From contig NZ_BMTL01000025.1 in the NCBI RefSeq assembly GCF_014649655.1, forward strand, positions 94,409 through 158,408: DNA of 64,000 bases, read 5' to 3'. Shown one piece after another: positions 8,339 to 17,170 of the stretch (positions within the stretch are counted from its first letter, which is position 1; each line of letters starts with the position of its first letter). Both the position numbers and the translations under genes were made by a program. A model generated the notes under the pieces. The model did not search any database and had not been told where the DNA came from. It saw only the letters and a list, made by a program, of their open reading frames with translations. The stretch is from Streptomyces humidus. Its GTDB lineage: Bacteria; Actinomycetota; Actinomycetes; Streptomycetales; Streptomycetaceae.

Positions 8339-9364
8339 GTGGCCGACCTGCTGGGCGTTGCCGTGCTGGGGGCCGGACACATGGGCGCCGACCACATACG
8401 CCGTCTCGATCGCGTGGTGAGCGGAGCGAGGGTCGCCGCCGTGGCGGACCCGGACGCCGCGCGCGCGAGAGAGGCCGTCGCCGGGATCGGGACGGCGACG
8501 GTCCACACGGACGCACAGGCCGCACTCGAGGCGCCGGGCGTCGAGGCCGTGCTGATCGCCTCACCCGGTCCCGCGCACGAGGAAGCCCTGCTCGCGGCCT
8601 TCGCCCGGGGCCTTCCGGTGCTGTGCGAGAAACCCCTGACTCCGGACCCGGCCGGGGCGCTGCGGGTGCTGGAGGCGGAGGCCCGGCGGGGGCGGCGGCT
8701 GGCGCAGATCGGGTTCATGCGCCGCTACGACGCCGAGTACCGCGGCCTCAAGGCGCTGCTGGACGACGGTCGTCTCGGGCGGCCGCTCATGCTGCACTGC
8801 ATGCACCGCAACGTCTCCTCCCCGCCGGACTTCACCAGCGCGATGCTGATCGACAGCTCGGTGTCGCACGAGATCGACGCGGCTCGCTGGCTGCTCGGCC
8901 AGGAGCTGACCGCGGTCACGGTGCTGCGCCCGCGCGTCTCCTCAGGCGCCCCGCAGGGCTTGCAGGACCCGCAGTTCGTGGTGTTCGAGACCGAGGGCGG
9001 CGCCCTGGTGGACGTCGAGATCTTCGTCAACTGCGGGTTCGGGTACCAGGTGCGCTGCGAGGCCGTGTGCGAGGCGGGCAGCGCGCGCATCGGCGACGAC
9101 CACGGGATGCTCGTCACCGCGCGGGGGGCCGCCTGGGCGGACGTGCCACAGGACTACCTGGTGCGGTTCGCGGACGCCTACGACCGCGAGGTGCAGGCGT
9201 GGGTCGACGCGACCCGGCGGGGCGAGGTCACCGGCCCGACCGTCTGGGACGGCTACGCGGCCTCCGTCGTCGCCGACGCCGGGGTCAGGGCGCTGGAGAG
9301 CGGCACACGCACCGCGGTCGAGCTCGCCCCGCGTCCGGATCTGTACGCCCGGACGGGCCGCTGA
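8339..9364 (+). CDS. Gfo/Idh/MocA oxidoreductase, inositol 2-dehydrogenase type
   Basis: NAD-dependent sugar/cyclitol dehydrogenase of 341 aa. The Rossmann motif VLGAGHMGADHIRRL is near residues 9-23, the EKPLTPDPAG loop holds the conserved Lys of the family near residue 100, GFMRRYD near 126 and SSVSHEID near 178 with the His/Asp substrate residues. These motifs fit myo-inositol 2-dehydrogenases (myo-inositol to scyllo-inosose), but no other inositol catabolic gene is nearby, so a related polyol is possible. The GTG at 8339 follows GGGGAGGGGAGC. It ends 13 bp before the convergent SsgA-like gene. Confidence 0.82.
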   Translation: MADLLGVAVLGAGHMGADHIRRLDRVVSGARVAAVADPDAARAREAVAGIGTATVHTDAQAALEAPGVEAVLIASPGPAHEEALLAAFARGLPVLCEKPLTPDPAGALRVLEAEARRGRRLAQIGFMRRYDAEYRGLKALLDDGRLGRPLMLHCMHRNVSSPPDFTSAMLIDSSVSHEIDAARWLLGQELTAVTVLRPRVSSGAPQGLQDPQFVVFETEGGALVDVEIFVNCGFGYQVRCEAVCEAGSARIGDDHGMLVTARGAAWADVPQDYLVRFADAYDREVQAWVDATRRGEVTGPTVWDGYAASVVADAGVRALESGTRTAVELAPRPDLYARTGR

Positions 9365-9377
9365 CACCGGGCGGGCC

Positions 9378-9791
9378 TCAGACGTTGCCGAGGAGGGCCT
9401 GCAACCCCCGGTCGACCGCGGCCTCGACGTCCTCCCGCCCCGCCGCGACGACCGCGTAACTGCGCAGCAGGAAGCGGCGCAGGGCGCTCGTGTCGAACTG
9501 GAGCAGGGCCAGCCCGAGCGGGGAGTGGAGCTCCATCACCGTGAGGGCCCGTCCGCAGGGCCAGATGTGCACGTCGCCGCTCCCGGACGGGCCGCTCACA
9601 CCCTGCTCCAGCAGGCCGCGGCCGAACGTCCAGGTGACCGCCTCGCCCTCGAGGGAGACCTCCGGCGGGAAGTCGACGTGCACGGCGAAGGGGTCGGCGG
9701 AGTCGTAGCGGAGCGTGGCGGGCACGGGCAGCTCCTGGTCGTCCGCGGTGATCAGCCGGGCGCGAACGGCTTGTTCCAGAGTGATGTCCAT
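9378..9791 (-). CDS. SsgA-like sporulation and cell-division protein (SALP)
   Basis: Protein of 137 aa in the SsgA/SsgB family, which occurs only in sporulating actinomycetes and controls septum site selection or spore-wall steps. Signatures are VPATLRYDSADPFAVHVDFP (residues 23-42), VTWTFGRGLLEQG, SGSGDVHIWPCGRA and FLLRSYAVV near the C-terminus. It resembles the larger-SALP group rather than SsgB, but which of SsgC-G it corresponds to cannot be decided by eye. The upstream gap contains two palindromes, including a perfect CRP-type site, about 24-72 bp before the start. Confidence 0.88.
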   Translation of the reverse strand: MDITLEQAVRARLITADDQELPVPATLRYDSADPFAVHVDFPPEVSLEGEAVTWTFGRGLLEQGVSGPSGSGDVHIWPCGRALTVMELHSPLGLALLQFDTSALRRFLLRSYAVVAAGREDVEAAVDRGLQALLGNV

Positions 9792-9814
9792 GCATGTACG
9801 ACCCCGCGGGGGCC

Positions 9815-9831
9815 TTTCGCATTACGCGAAA
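9815..9831. promoter_or_regulatory. Inverted repeat TTTCGC-N5-GCGAAA
   Basis: A perfect 6-bp inverted repeat with a 5-bp spacer, 24 bp upstream of the SsgA-like start codon. It could be an operator overlapping the promoter or a leader hairpin. The binding protein is unknown. Confidence 0.4.
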
Positions 9832-9846
9832 ACAGGGTCCAATTAT

Positions 9847-9862
9847 TGTGACCTGCATCACA
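9847..9862. promoter_or_regulatory. CRP-type site TGTGA-N6-TCACA
   Basis: The 16-bp sequence TGTGACCTGCATCACA matches the classic CRP consensus TGTGA-N6-TCACA at every fixed position. It lies 56 bp upstream of the SsgA-like start and 279 bp upstream of the PP2C gene. Streptomyces Crp recognises a related GTG-N6-GNCAC motif, so this is a candidate Crp or Crp/Fnr-family site; the sequence alone cannot prove binding. No promoter is assigned in the rest of the 349-bp gap (9792-10140). Confidence 0.45.
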
Positions 9863-10140
9863 GTCACGGAATGGACGAACACAGGCCCGTCGAACGCATG
9901 ACCGGCACCCCTCGCGACCTCACCTTCCGTCCCTCAAGTCGCTTACGCCTCATACGACTTGACTCCCCGCCCGGCCGCCCGGACCGCACCCCTCCACGCC
10001 TCCCTGGAGACTCTGGCATATGCCAGAAGCACCACCGAATCGGGTGTTGCCAAAGCCCTTACACGTCGTCGCGCGCTGTGCAACAGTCGTGACGGCCCCT
10101 GTGTCAGCCCTCGTCGTACCGTCCCGTATCGGAGTGCGTC

Positions 10141-11538
10141 ATGCCGCCCCATGTGTCCGCGGACCGCTCGGCCGCCCAGCCGCCAGGACCCGGCCCGGTG
10201 GACGCGCTGATCACGCAGACGCGACGGCTCAAGGGCGACATGGACGCCGTCCGGCCGGGCACGGGGAGCGACCACCCGGAGGACCCCCAGGGGCGCTGGC
10301 GACGCGCGCTCTACGACCTCGCACGACACCAACTCGACGACCTGGACGCGCACCTGGCCCAGTTACGGGACGGCCCGTCGTCCGCGCCGGCCGCCCTGAC
10401 CTCCCCCGCCACCGCAGCCGACCGGCGCGAGTCGCTGCTCAGCCGGGTCGGCAGCGCCGAATGGAACCTGCTCACGGACGAGGTCGTCTGGTCCGAGGAC
10501 CTGTACCGCATCCTCGGCCGCGACCCGGCCGCCCCTCCCCTCACCCTCGACGAACTGCCCTCGCTCGTCCTGGAGGAGGACCGGCCCCGACTGACCTCGA
10601 TGGTCACCGACTGCCTGGTCGACGCCCGTCCCATCGACGGCGAGTTCCGCGTCGTCCGCCCGGACGGCGAGCCGCGCACCGTGCACATGATGGGCGAGCC
10701 CGCGCTCGACCCCGAGGGCGGCACCGCCTCGATGTGGGCCGTGCTGCGGGACGTCAGCGCGCTGCGCCGCAGCCAGCGGGCGGTGCGCGAGAGCCGTGAC
10801 TCGCTCCAGCGGCAGCGGCGCCGCGCGCAGACCGAACAGCGGCTCGCGGTCGAACTGCGGGAGGCGGTCCTGCCGCAGGGGCTCGGCTCCCTGACCCTGC
10901 CGGGCCGGGGCCCCGGCTCCGTCGAGCTCGCCGCCCGCCGTCTGCCCGCCGCGACGGCCTCCCTGATCGGCGAAGACTGGTACGACGCCCTCGAACTCCC
11001 CGACGGCCGGACGGTGTTCGGCCTCGGCGATCTCACCGGACAGGGCCCGGCCGTCTCCTCCCACACGGCGATGATGCTGGGCGCCCTGCGGGGCATGGCC
11101 ATGGCCGGCACCGAGCCGGGCCAGCTACTCACCTGGCTGAACCAGTTGCTGGACGGAACCGTCCAGCCCGCCCTGGGCAGCGCCCTGTGCTGCCGCTACC
11201 GGCCGGACACCCGCACCCTGACCTGGGCGCAGGCCGGACACCCCGTCCCCCTGCTGTTCCGGGCGGGGACGGGGCGCCGGCTGGACGCACCGGAGGGCGT
11301 GCTCCTCGGAGCCACCTCACGCGCCGCCTACGGACAGGCCGAGGAGACCCTCGAGGAGGGCGATGTGCTCCTGCTGCACACCGAGGGGCTGGCGCCCGCC
11401 GACCGCCTCCTCGGCCTCGCTCCCCGCCTGGACGGGGCGCGTACCGCACAGGACTGTGTGCGGACGGTCGTGGAGGAGTGCGGCGAGGCCGGACGCGACC
11501 ACGACGCCTGCGTGCTCGTCGCCCGCGTCAACCGGTGA
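10141..11538 (+). CDS. PAS-domain PP2C/SpoIIE-type phosphatase, TTA codon
   Basis: Regulatory protein of 465 aa: an N-terminal helical segment, a PAS fold (about 95-205; SAEWNLLTDEVVWSEDLYRILG then FRVVRPDG), a short coiled coil (about 210-240) and a SpoIIE-like PP2C domain (about 240-465). Metal-site motifs are partly altered: GEDWYD replaces GGDWYD, GDLTGQGP replaces GDVxGHG, HTEGL replaces TDGL and HDACVL replaces DDV. AGHPVPLLF is canonical. Such proteins dephosphorylate anti-sigma antagonists. Codon 75 (10363-10365, Leu in AQLRDG) is TTA, so expression should depend on the bldA tRNA. Convergent with the NsdA-like gene. Confidence 0.83.
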   Translation: MPPHVSADRSAAQPPGPGPVDALITQTRRLKGDMDAVRPGTGSDHPEDPQGRWRRALYDLARHQLDDLDAHLAQLRDGPSSAPAALTSPATAADRRESLLSRVGSAEWNLLTDEVVWSEDLYRILGRDPAAPPLTLDELPSLVLEEDRPRLTSMVTDCLVDARPIDGEFRVVRPDGEPRTVHMMGEPALDPEGGTASMWAVLRDVSALRRSQRAVRESRDSLQRQRRRAQTEQRLAVELREAVLPQGLGSLTLPGRGPGSVELAARRLPAATASLIGEDWYDALELPDGRTVFGLGDLTGQGPAVSSHTAMMLGALRGMAMAGTEPGQLLTWLNQLLDGTVQPALGSALCCRYRPDTRTLTWAQAGHPVPLLFRAGTGRRLDAPEGVLLGATSRAAYGQAEETLEEGDVLLLHTEGLAPADRLLGLAPRLDGARTAQDCVRTVVEECGEAGRDHDACVLVARVNR

Positions 11539-11602
11539 CGCCCACGGCAATCGACGGCGCCCACGGCAATCGGTCAAAAAGAGACGGCTGACTCCCTCTC
11601 GC
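11539..11602. repeat. Two direct repeats of CGCCCACGGCAATCG between convergent genes
   Basis: A 15-bp sequence occurs at 11539-11553 and again at 11558-11572, period 19 bp, right after the PP2C stop codon and before the NsdA-like stop. A GGTCAAAAAG run follows. No strong terminator hairpin was recognised here. Confidence 0.5.
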
Positions 11603-13105
11603 TCAAGCCTGGGCGTTGTTGCCGGGCCGGGCTCCCTTCTGCCTCGGAAGCGCCAGCCTGATCTCCTCGCGCAGCTCACTGATCCGTGGGGAGTCGGCGT
11701 ACTGGGCGGTGAGCCGGTACATCTGGCTCAGCCGGTCCCAGGTACGCCGGGAGGAGTTCGACCCCATCGACATCAGGGCCAACCGCGCGAACCGGTCCGC
11801 CTGTTCGGGGTCGTTCGCGATGAAGCAGGCGGACGCCATGGACAGATGGTCGAAGATCTTCGACCGCTCGCGGCCGTCGACGCGCAGCGCCAGCGCCTTC
11901 TCCGCGTAGTACTGGGCGTGCGCGGCCGCCCGCGGCTCGAACTCGGCCAGCGTGCGGTACGCCAGGGCCTGCATGCCGTACAGATCCTCGTCCTTGAAGG
12001 TCTGCATCCAGGACGGCGGGGTGACGTCGCCCCGGTCGGAGACGAAGAGGTCCTCCGCCCGGCCGAGGGTGCGGCGCATGGCCTGCCCCTTGCCCATCGC
12101 CGCCTGCGCCCAGGCCTCGATGGTGTGGAACATCGCCCGGGTGCGCGGCAGGATGTCGTCGCCGGAGCCGGACTGCGCCAGTTTCATCAGATCGAGGGCG
12201 TCGTCGGGCCGTCCGAGGTGGACCATCTGACGGGCCGCCCGGGACAACGCCTCGCCGGCCCGTGGCCGGTCGCCGCCCTCACGCGCGGCATGGGCGGCGA
12301 TGACGAAGTACTTCTGGGCCGTCGGTTCCAGGCCGACGTCGTGCGACATCCAGCCCGCGAGGACCGCGAGGTTGGCCGCGACGCCCCACAGGCGTCGCTG
12401 GAGATGAACAGGGTGACGGTAGGCGAGGATGCCGCCCACCTCGTTGAGCTGTCCCACGACAGCCTTGCGTTGCAGGCCGCCTCCGCGGGCCGCGTCCCAG
12501 GCCCGGAACACCTCGACCGAGCGCTCCAGTTCGTCGACCTCCTCCGCGCCGATGGGAGCCGCCTCGTACCGGTCGAACCCGGCCGGGTCGGCGTGCTGGA
12601 GGAGGGGATGGTCGATGACGGAAGCGTCGGCGGAGAGAGTGGGGTCGGTGTGCAGCCAGTCGTACATGGCACTGCTGAGTGCTGAGCCGGCGGCGAGCGC
12701 GGCACCCGCGCCCACCAAGCCGCGTCGGTTGAGCATGAGGTCCATTCCCGTGAATTCGGTGAGGACCGCGGCAGTCCGTTCGGGCGCCCACGGCACGCCG
12801 TCGGGATGTTCCTCGCTCCCGCCGCCCTGCCGCTTCCCTGCACGCCCGTGCCGGACCAGACCGAGGTCCTCGATGGTCACGACACGGCCGAGACGCTCGG
12901 TGAACAGAGCCGCCAGCACCCGCGGCACCGGATCGCGCGGAATCTCTCCCGTGTCGATCCATCGCCGCACCCGGGAGGTGTCGGTCGACAGCTGCGGATG
13001 GCCCATGGCCGCCGCCTGCCGGTTGACCAGCCTCGCGAGTTCACCCTTGGACCAGCCGGCCAGGCCGAACAGGTCCGCAAGGCGGGTGTTGGGTTGTCCG
13101 CTCAC
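11603..13105 (-). CDS. nsdA: NsdA-family regulator of sporulation and antibiotic production
   Basis: Protein of 500 aa, the same length as S. coelicolor NsdA, a negative regulator of sporulation and antibiotic synthesis. The N-terminus is an HTH-like segment (LADLFGLAGWSKGELARLVNRQA, then TSRVRRWIDTGEIPRDPVPRVLAAL). A linker with LNRRGLVGAGAALAAGSAL follows, then a long TPR-rich alpha-helical region (about 190-480; AARQMVHLGRPDDALDLMKLA and others). The similarity to NsdA is by recognition, and many streptomycetes hold paralogues, so orthology is not certain. It is divergent from the phosphotransferase gene and convergent with the PP2C gene, both of which hold TTA codons; none was found in this gene. 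Confidence 0.75.
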   Translation of the reverse strand: MSGQPNTRLADLFGLAGWSKGELARLVNRQAAAMGHPQLSTDTSRVRRWIDTGEIPRDPVPRVLAALFTERLGRVVTIEDLGLVRHGRAGKRQGGGSEEHPDGVPWAPERTAAVLTEFTGMDLMLNRRGLVGAGAALAAGSALSSAMYDWLHTDPTLSADASVIDHPLLQHADPAGFDRYEAAPIGAEEVDELERSVEVFRAWDAARGGGLQRKAVVGQLNEVGGILAYRHPVHLQRRLWGVAANLAVLAGWMSHDVGLEPTAQKYFVIAAHAAREGGDRPRAGEALSRAARQMVHLGRPDDALDLMKLAQSGSGDDILPRTRAMFHTIEAWAQAAMGKGQAMRRTLGRAEDLFVSDRGDVTPPSWMQTFKDEDLYGMQALAYRTLAEFEPRAAAHAQYYAEKALALRVDGRERSKIFDHLSMASACFIANDPEQADRFARLALMSMGSNSSRRTWDRLSQMYRLTAQYADSPRISELREEIRLALPRQKGARPGNNAQA

Positions 13106-13337
13106 GTCAAGCCCCCAGGTTCTCGGCTGAGTTGACAGTAGCCCCGTGAAAGTTGCCGGGCGACTATTCGCCAGGGTTCGCCAGGGTGCGCCAGATGGTG
13201 TGCCACTGGGCGACGGGTGTCAGGTAGGAAAGCGCCACCCCGACCCGGTCGCCGAGGGACATTCCCCAGGGTGTATCCGAGAGGGCCGGTCGGGGCAGCG
13301 CACTGACGTCCGGCACACGAAGGGATCTGTTTCTCCC

Positions 13338-14468
13338 ATGTACGCAGCATCGTCCTCCGTGTCCGCCCCGCCCCGGTCGCTGCACACCCGCCCGGGCGGC
13401 GGCGGCCCCTATCTGGACCCCGCACGGTCGGCGGGCCCCGCACTCGGTGCGGGGCCGGTCCGGCGCCCGGCGGGGCTCGGCACGCAACCGCTCAGCGGCA
13501 GGCTCGACCTGTCCGGCCCCCAGGGGGCCCAACTGCGCACGGCGATCGCCTCGGTGCACCGGATCTGCCCGGAGTTCGCCCCGGTCCAGGTGCTGCGCCG
13601 CAGCGGACGCTCGGTGCTCCTGGTCGGCACGACGGGACGCAGCACGGCCGTCGCCAAGTGTTTACTCGACCACTCCCCCGCGTGGGCGGAGCGGATCCGG
13701 CACGAAATAGGGGCGTACCGCACGTTCGTCCGGCACCGCCCCCCCGTGCGGGCGCCGAGACTGATCGCGGCGGACCCGGACAACTGCACCCTGGTGATCG
13801 AGCGGATGCCGGGACGGGTGGCGGCGCTGCAGCGGCACCCCACCGAGGTCCCGCCGCGGGCCGACGTCCGCGCGGCGCTCGGCGCGATCTGCCGGCTCAA
13901 CGCCTGGCGGCCGCCCGCGGGGACGTTCGACGCGCCGCTGGACTACGCGGCCCGCATCTCCCGCTACCACGAGCTGGGCCTGCTCACCGACCGCGACCTG
14001 GGCGACCTGCAGAAGCTGCTGCACGGCATCGCCGCCGGCGCGGGCCGGCAGGGCATGGGCCAGTTCTGCCACGGCGACGCCCTCCTGTCGAACATCCTTC
14101 TCTCACCGGCCGGTCCCGTGCTGGTGGACTGGGAGCACGCGGGCTGGTATCTGCCGGGCTACGACCTGGCCACGCTCTGGACGGCGCTGGCCGACGCGCC
14201 GGTGGCGCGCCGTCAGATCAGCCAGATCGCCCAGTCGGCGGGACCCGCCGCACGCGACGCCTTCCTGGTGAACCTGATGCTGGTGCTGACCCGGGAGATC
14301 CGCACCTACGAGACGGCCGTGCAGCGTTCGATGCACGACGCGGCCCCGGCCGCGGGCCACCCGGGCGCCGCGCCGTCCGGCGAGGAACAGCGCCTGCTGC
14401 TGCGGCGGCTGCACGACGACTGCCAGCTGGCACGCAGGGCCGTGCGCGCGGCGGTCGGCACGCGCTGA
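13338..14468 (+). CDS. Aminoglycoside-phosphotransferase-fold kinase, TTA codon
   Basis: Protein of 376 aa with the APH/choline-kinase fold. A Brenner-type catalytic motif HGDALLSNILL lies near residue 238 (Asp as base, Asn for metal) and the metal-binding DWEHAG near 257, followed by LPGYDLATLW. The N-terminal ~70 residues are low-complexity. The natural substrate is unknown; similarity to drug kinases alone does not imply resistance. Codon 109 (13662-13664, Leu in AKCLLD) is TTA, predicting bldA-dependent translation. The ATG at 13338 was chosen because the domain follows it directly; an in-frame extension to 13146 runs into the promoter region of the divergent NsdA-like gene. Confidence 0.78.
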   Translation: MYAASSSVSAPPRSLHTRPGGGGPYLDPARSAGPALGAGPVRRPAGLGTQPLSGRLDLSGPQGAQLRTAIASVHRICPEFAPVQVLRRSGRSVLLVGTTGRSTAVAKCLLDHSPAWAERIRHEIGAYRTFVRHRPPVRAPRLIAADPDNCTLVIERMPGRVAALQRHPTEVPPRADVRAALGAICRLNAWRPPAGTFDAPLDYAARISRYHELGLLTDRDLGDLQKLLHGIAAGAGRQGMGQFCHGDALLSNILLSPAGPVLVDWEHAGWYLPGYDLATLWTALADAPVARRQISQIAQSAGPAARDAFLVNLMLVLTREIRTYETAVQRSMHDAAPAAGHPGAAPSGEEQRLLLRRLHDDCQLARRAVRAAVGTR

Positions 14469-14548
14469 CGGGGCCGAGGCGCACGGTGCGCCGCATCGGC
14501 GGGGCGCCGCGGGCCCGTCAGCGCGCGGGCGGTGTCTTGACGGGGGAA

Positions 14549-14567
14549 ATGACCGGTTTGTGGTCAT
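14549..14567. promoter_or_regulatory. Inverted repeat ATGACC-N7-GGTCAT upstream of the amidase
   Basis: A perfect 6-bp inverted repeat, ATGACCGGTTTGTGGTCAT, sits 86 bp before the amidase GTG start, inside the 184-bp gap after the phosphotransferase. It could be an operator; no known Streptomyces motif was matched with confidence. Confidence 0.4.
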
Positions 14568-14652
14568 GATTGACGGGTTGTCGGCACGGCGGGGGCCACC
14601 GGGCCCCGTCGGGCCCGTACGCCGCCGCCCGCTCGTCCCCCAGGAGACCGCA

Positions 14653-16629
14653 GTGCGAAAACCCGTCACTCCCCCCGGACCCCGCAGACGTTCCCGTAGA
14701 GCCGCAGGCGCCGTGGCGTCGGCGGCTCTGCTGCTCCCGCTGTGCGCGACGGCGTCCCCCGCCGACGCCGCGGATCCCCGGCCCGCCTCGGCGACCGGCC
14801 TGCAGCGGGCCTTCGCCGCCGCGGCCGCCGAGTACCACGTGCCGCAGAGCGTGTTGCTGGGCGTCTCGTACCTCCAGTCCCGCTGGGACGCGCACGCCGG
14901 GGCGCCGAGCGTGACCGGCGGCTACGGCCCGATGCACCTCACCGACGCCCGCGCGGCGCTGGCCGCCGCCTCGCAGCGCGACGGGGACACCCGGGACCTG
15001 CGGGGCGACTCCGCCCGCCCGGCGACGCGGCCGGCGCAGGTCCCGGGCGTCCGGCTCCCGTCGAGCGCGGAGCTGCCGGCCCGGCTGAAGACCCTGCCGA
15101 AGGCCGCGCGGCTGACCGGTCTGAGCCCCGCGGCGCTGCGCACGGACCCGGCGGCCAACGTCGCGGGCGGCGCGGCGCTCCTGGCCGCCGCCCAGCGCGC
15201 CCTGGGCGAGCCCCTGAGCGCCGATCCGGCGGACTGGTACGGCGCGGTGGCGCGGTTCTCGGGCGCTGACGACACCGCGACCGCCGCCGCCTACGCCGAC
15301 GACGTCTACCAGGTGATCCACACCGGCGAGGAGCGCACCACGGACGCCGGGCAGACGGTCGCCCTGGCCGCGCGGCCGGGCCTGGTCCCGCGGAAGGCCG
15401 CACTGCACAGGGCCGGTCTGCGCACGCTCTCCGCGGCGGGCGCCGAGTGCCCGACGACGGTGTCCTGCGAATGGATCCCGGCGCCGCACGAGCGGTTCGG
15501 CGACGACGACTACGGCAACCACGACGTGGCCGACCGGCCCGCCTCGCCCCCCATCAGGTACATCGTCGTGCACGACACCGAGGGCGCCTGGGACGGCGTG
15601 CTGTCCACGGTCCAGGACCCGACCTACGTGTCCTGGAACTACTCGCTGCGCTCCACCGACGGGCACATCGCCCAGCACGTCAAGGCCAAGGACGTGGCGT
15701 GGCACGCCGGCAACTGGTACGTCAACTCCGAGTCGATCGGCCTGGAGCACGAGGGGTTCCTCGCCCGGCCCGACTCCTGGTTCACCGAGGCGATGTACCG
15801 GGCGTCGGCCCGTCTGGTGACCTACCTGGCCGCCGAGTACGGCGTCCCGCTGGACCGGCAGCACATCCTGGGCCACGACAACGTGCCCGGCCCGACCGGC
15901 GCGAGCATTCCGGGGATGCACACCGATCCCGGCCCGTTCTGGGACTGGAGGCACTACTTCGAGCTGCTGGGCCGGCCTTTCGAGGCTACGGCCGGCAGCG
16001 GCGGCGTGGTGACGATCCGGCCCGACTACACCGCCAACCGGCCGGTGTACACGGACTGCGGCGGCCAGGGCGTGGCGTGCGCCGCGCACGGTTCCGGCGA
16101 CGTGCGGCTGTACTCCGATCATGACGAGCAGTCCGCCCTGATCAAGGACGTCGGCGACGGCTCGGCACCGACCACGGGCCTGAACGACGTCGCCTCACGG
16201 GCGTCGACCGGCCAGCAGTACGCGGTCGCCGACCGGTGGGGCGACTGGACGGCGATCTGGTACCTCGGCCGGAAGGCCTGGTTCAGGAACCCCGCGGCCC
16301 GGCCGACCGCCGTTCCCGCGACGGGCCGGGTGGTCACCCCGAAGGACGGCCGCGACAGCGTGGCGCTGTACGGCAGGGCCTATCCCGAGGCCGGGGCCTA
16401 TCCGGCGGGTGTTCCGGCCCAGGCGCTCTCGCCGCTGCCGTACACCCTGCCCAAGGGGCAGAAGTACGTGGTCGGCGACAAGGTTCCCGGCGAGTACTAC
16501 TACTCGGTCACCTTCGCCGGCGACTCGCACCGGCTGGTCGTCGGCGAGGACCAGTACTACGAGATCCAGTACGGCCACCGGGTGGCGTTCGTGCGCGCCG
16601 CGGACGTGAAGGCGACCCCGGCGACGTAG
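14653..16629 (+). CDS. Secreted N-acetylmuramoyl-L-alanine amidase
   Basis: Protein of 658 aa that cleaves the MurNAc-L-Ala bond of peptidoglycan. A signal peptide covers about residues 1-40 (RRRSRR, then a hydrophobic core ending ADAA). Residues about 48-230 resemble a lytic-transglycosylase-like helical domain (GVSYLQSRWDAHAG, GGYGPMHL). The Amidase_2 zinc domain is at about 295-445: VVHDTEG, WHAGNWYVNSESIGLEHEG, HILGHDNV and MHTDPGPFWDW supply the zinc His/Asp and catalytic residues. A C-terminal SH3-like region may bind wall. The GTG at 14653 follows AGGAG at 14642-14646. It may act in growth or spore-wall remodelling. Confidence 0.87.
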   Translation: MRKPVTPPGPRRRSRRAAGAVASAALLLPLCATASPADAADPRPASATGLQRAFAAAAAEYHVPQSVLLGVSYLQSRWDAHAGAPSVTGGYGPMHLTDARAALAAASQRDGDTRDLRGDSARPATRPAQVPGVRLPSSAELPARLKTLPKAARLTGLSPAALRTDPAANVAGGAALLAAAQRALGEPLSADPADWYGAVARFSGADDTATAAAYADDVYQVIHTGEERTTDAGQTVALAARPGLVPRKAALHRAGLRTLSAAGAECPTTVSCEWIPAPHERFGDDDYGNHDVADRPASPPIRYIVVHDTEGAWDGVLSTVQDPTYVSWNYSLRSTDGHIAQHVKAKDVAWHAGNWYVNSESIGLEHEGFLARPDSWFTEAMYRASARLVTYLAAEYGVPLDRQHILGHDNVPGPTGASIPGMHTDPGPFWDWRHYFELLGRPFEATAGSGGVVTIRPDYTANRPVYTDCGGQGVACAAHGSGDVRLYSDHDEQSALIKDVGDGSAPTTGLNDVASRASTGQQYAVADRWGDWTAIWYLGRKAWFRNPAARPTAVPATGRVVTPKDGRDSVALYGRAYPEAGAYPAGVPAQALSPLPYTLPKGQKYVVGDKVPGEYYYSVTFAGDSHRLVVGEDQYYEIQYGHRVAFVRAADVKATPAT

Positions 16630-16643
16630 ACGTGCGGGCCGCG

Positions 16644-16667
16644 GGCCGCGTCGTCGACGGCGCGGCC
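16644..16667. terminator. Bidirectional terminator hairpin
   Basis: A GC-rich hairpin with arms GGCCGCGTCG and CGGCGCGGCC (9 of 10 pairs) around a TCGA loop lies between the convergent stops of the amidase (16629) and the next gene (16673). Confidence 0.6.
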
Positions 16668-16672
16668 GGGCC

Positions 16673-17170
16673 TCAGCCCTGCTGGAACAGCTCCGCCGGG
16701 AGCGGCTTCAGCAGGGCGTAGAGGTCGTCGGTGATGGGGCGGTCCCAGGCGGCGATGGTCACCAGGACGTTGTCGCTGCGGTCGAACTGCACGCAGGAGA
16801 TCCGCCCCTCGGAGAGCTTCAGGCGGCGCACGATCAGCAGGTTGTCGCCCTGCATCACCGGCATGTCCTCGGTGCCGACGACGGTCACCTCCTCGTCGTT
16901 CTCCAGCGCGAGCAGGAGCTGGGCCACCTCGAAGGGGACCTCGCCCTCCTCCACCTCGCGGGCCGGGGATCCCTCGGGCAGATTGCCGATGATCATCGCG
17001 GGGCCGCGGCCGCCGAAGAGGTCGTAGCGCAGGAAGACGCCCTGGCAGCTGCCGTCGGGTGCGGGCAGAAGGCCCGCGCCCAGGTTGCCGGGCCAGTCGC
17101 CCGGGTCCATGGCCAGTACGTCGAAGTCGGGCCCGGCGGGCGTGGCGCTGCGGCGGCGGAGGAACGACAT
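16673..17170 (-). CDS. Conserved hypothetical protein
   Basis: Protein of 165 aa, not assigned to a characterised family. It is soluble, acidic and has a compact beta-rich look: MSFLRRRS start, VLAMDPGDWPGNLGAG, LRYDLFGGRGPAMIIGNLPEG and QFDRSDNVLVTIAAWDRPI. It has no signal peptide or membrane segment. The start at 17170 was chosen by the change from low-complexity to ordered sequence; its ribosome site is weak. The gene upstream on the same strand is the DUF397 gene, 343 bp away. Confidence 0.65.
   Translation of the reverse strand: MSFLRRRSATPAGPDFDVLAMDPGDWPGNLGAGLLPAPDGSCQGVFLRYDLFGGRGPAMIIGNLPEGSPAREVEEGEVPFEVAQLLLALENDEEVTVVGTEDMPVMQGDNLLIVRRLKLSEGRISCVQFDRSDNVLVTIAAWDRPITDDLYALLKPLPAELFQQG

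Noticed and set aside
13338..14468. Aminoglycoside resistance gene
   Set aside because: The fold is shared by many metabolic kinases; nothing in the sequence or context points to drug modification.
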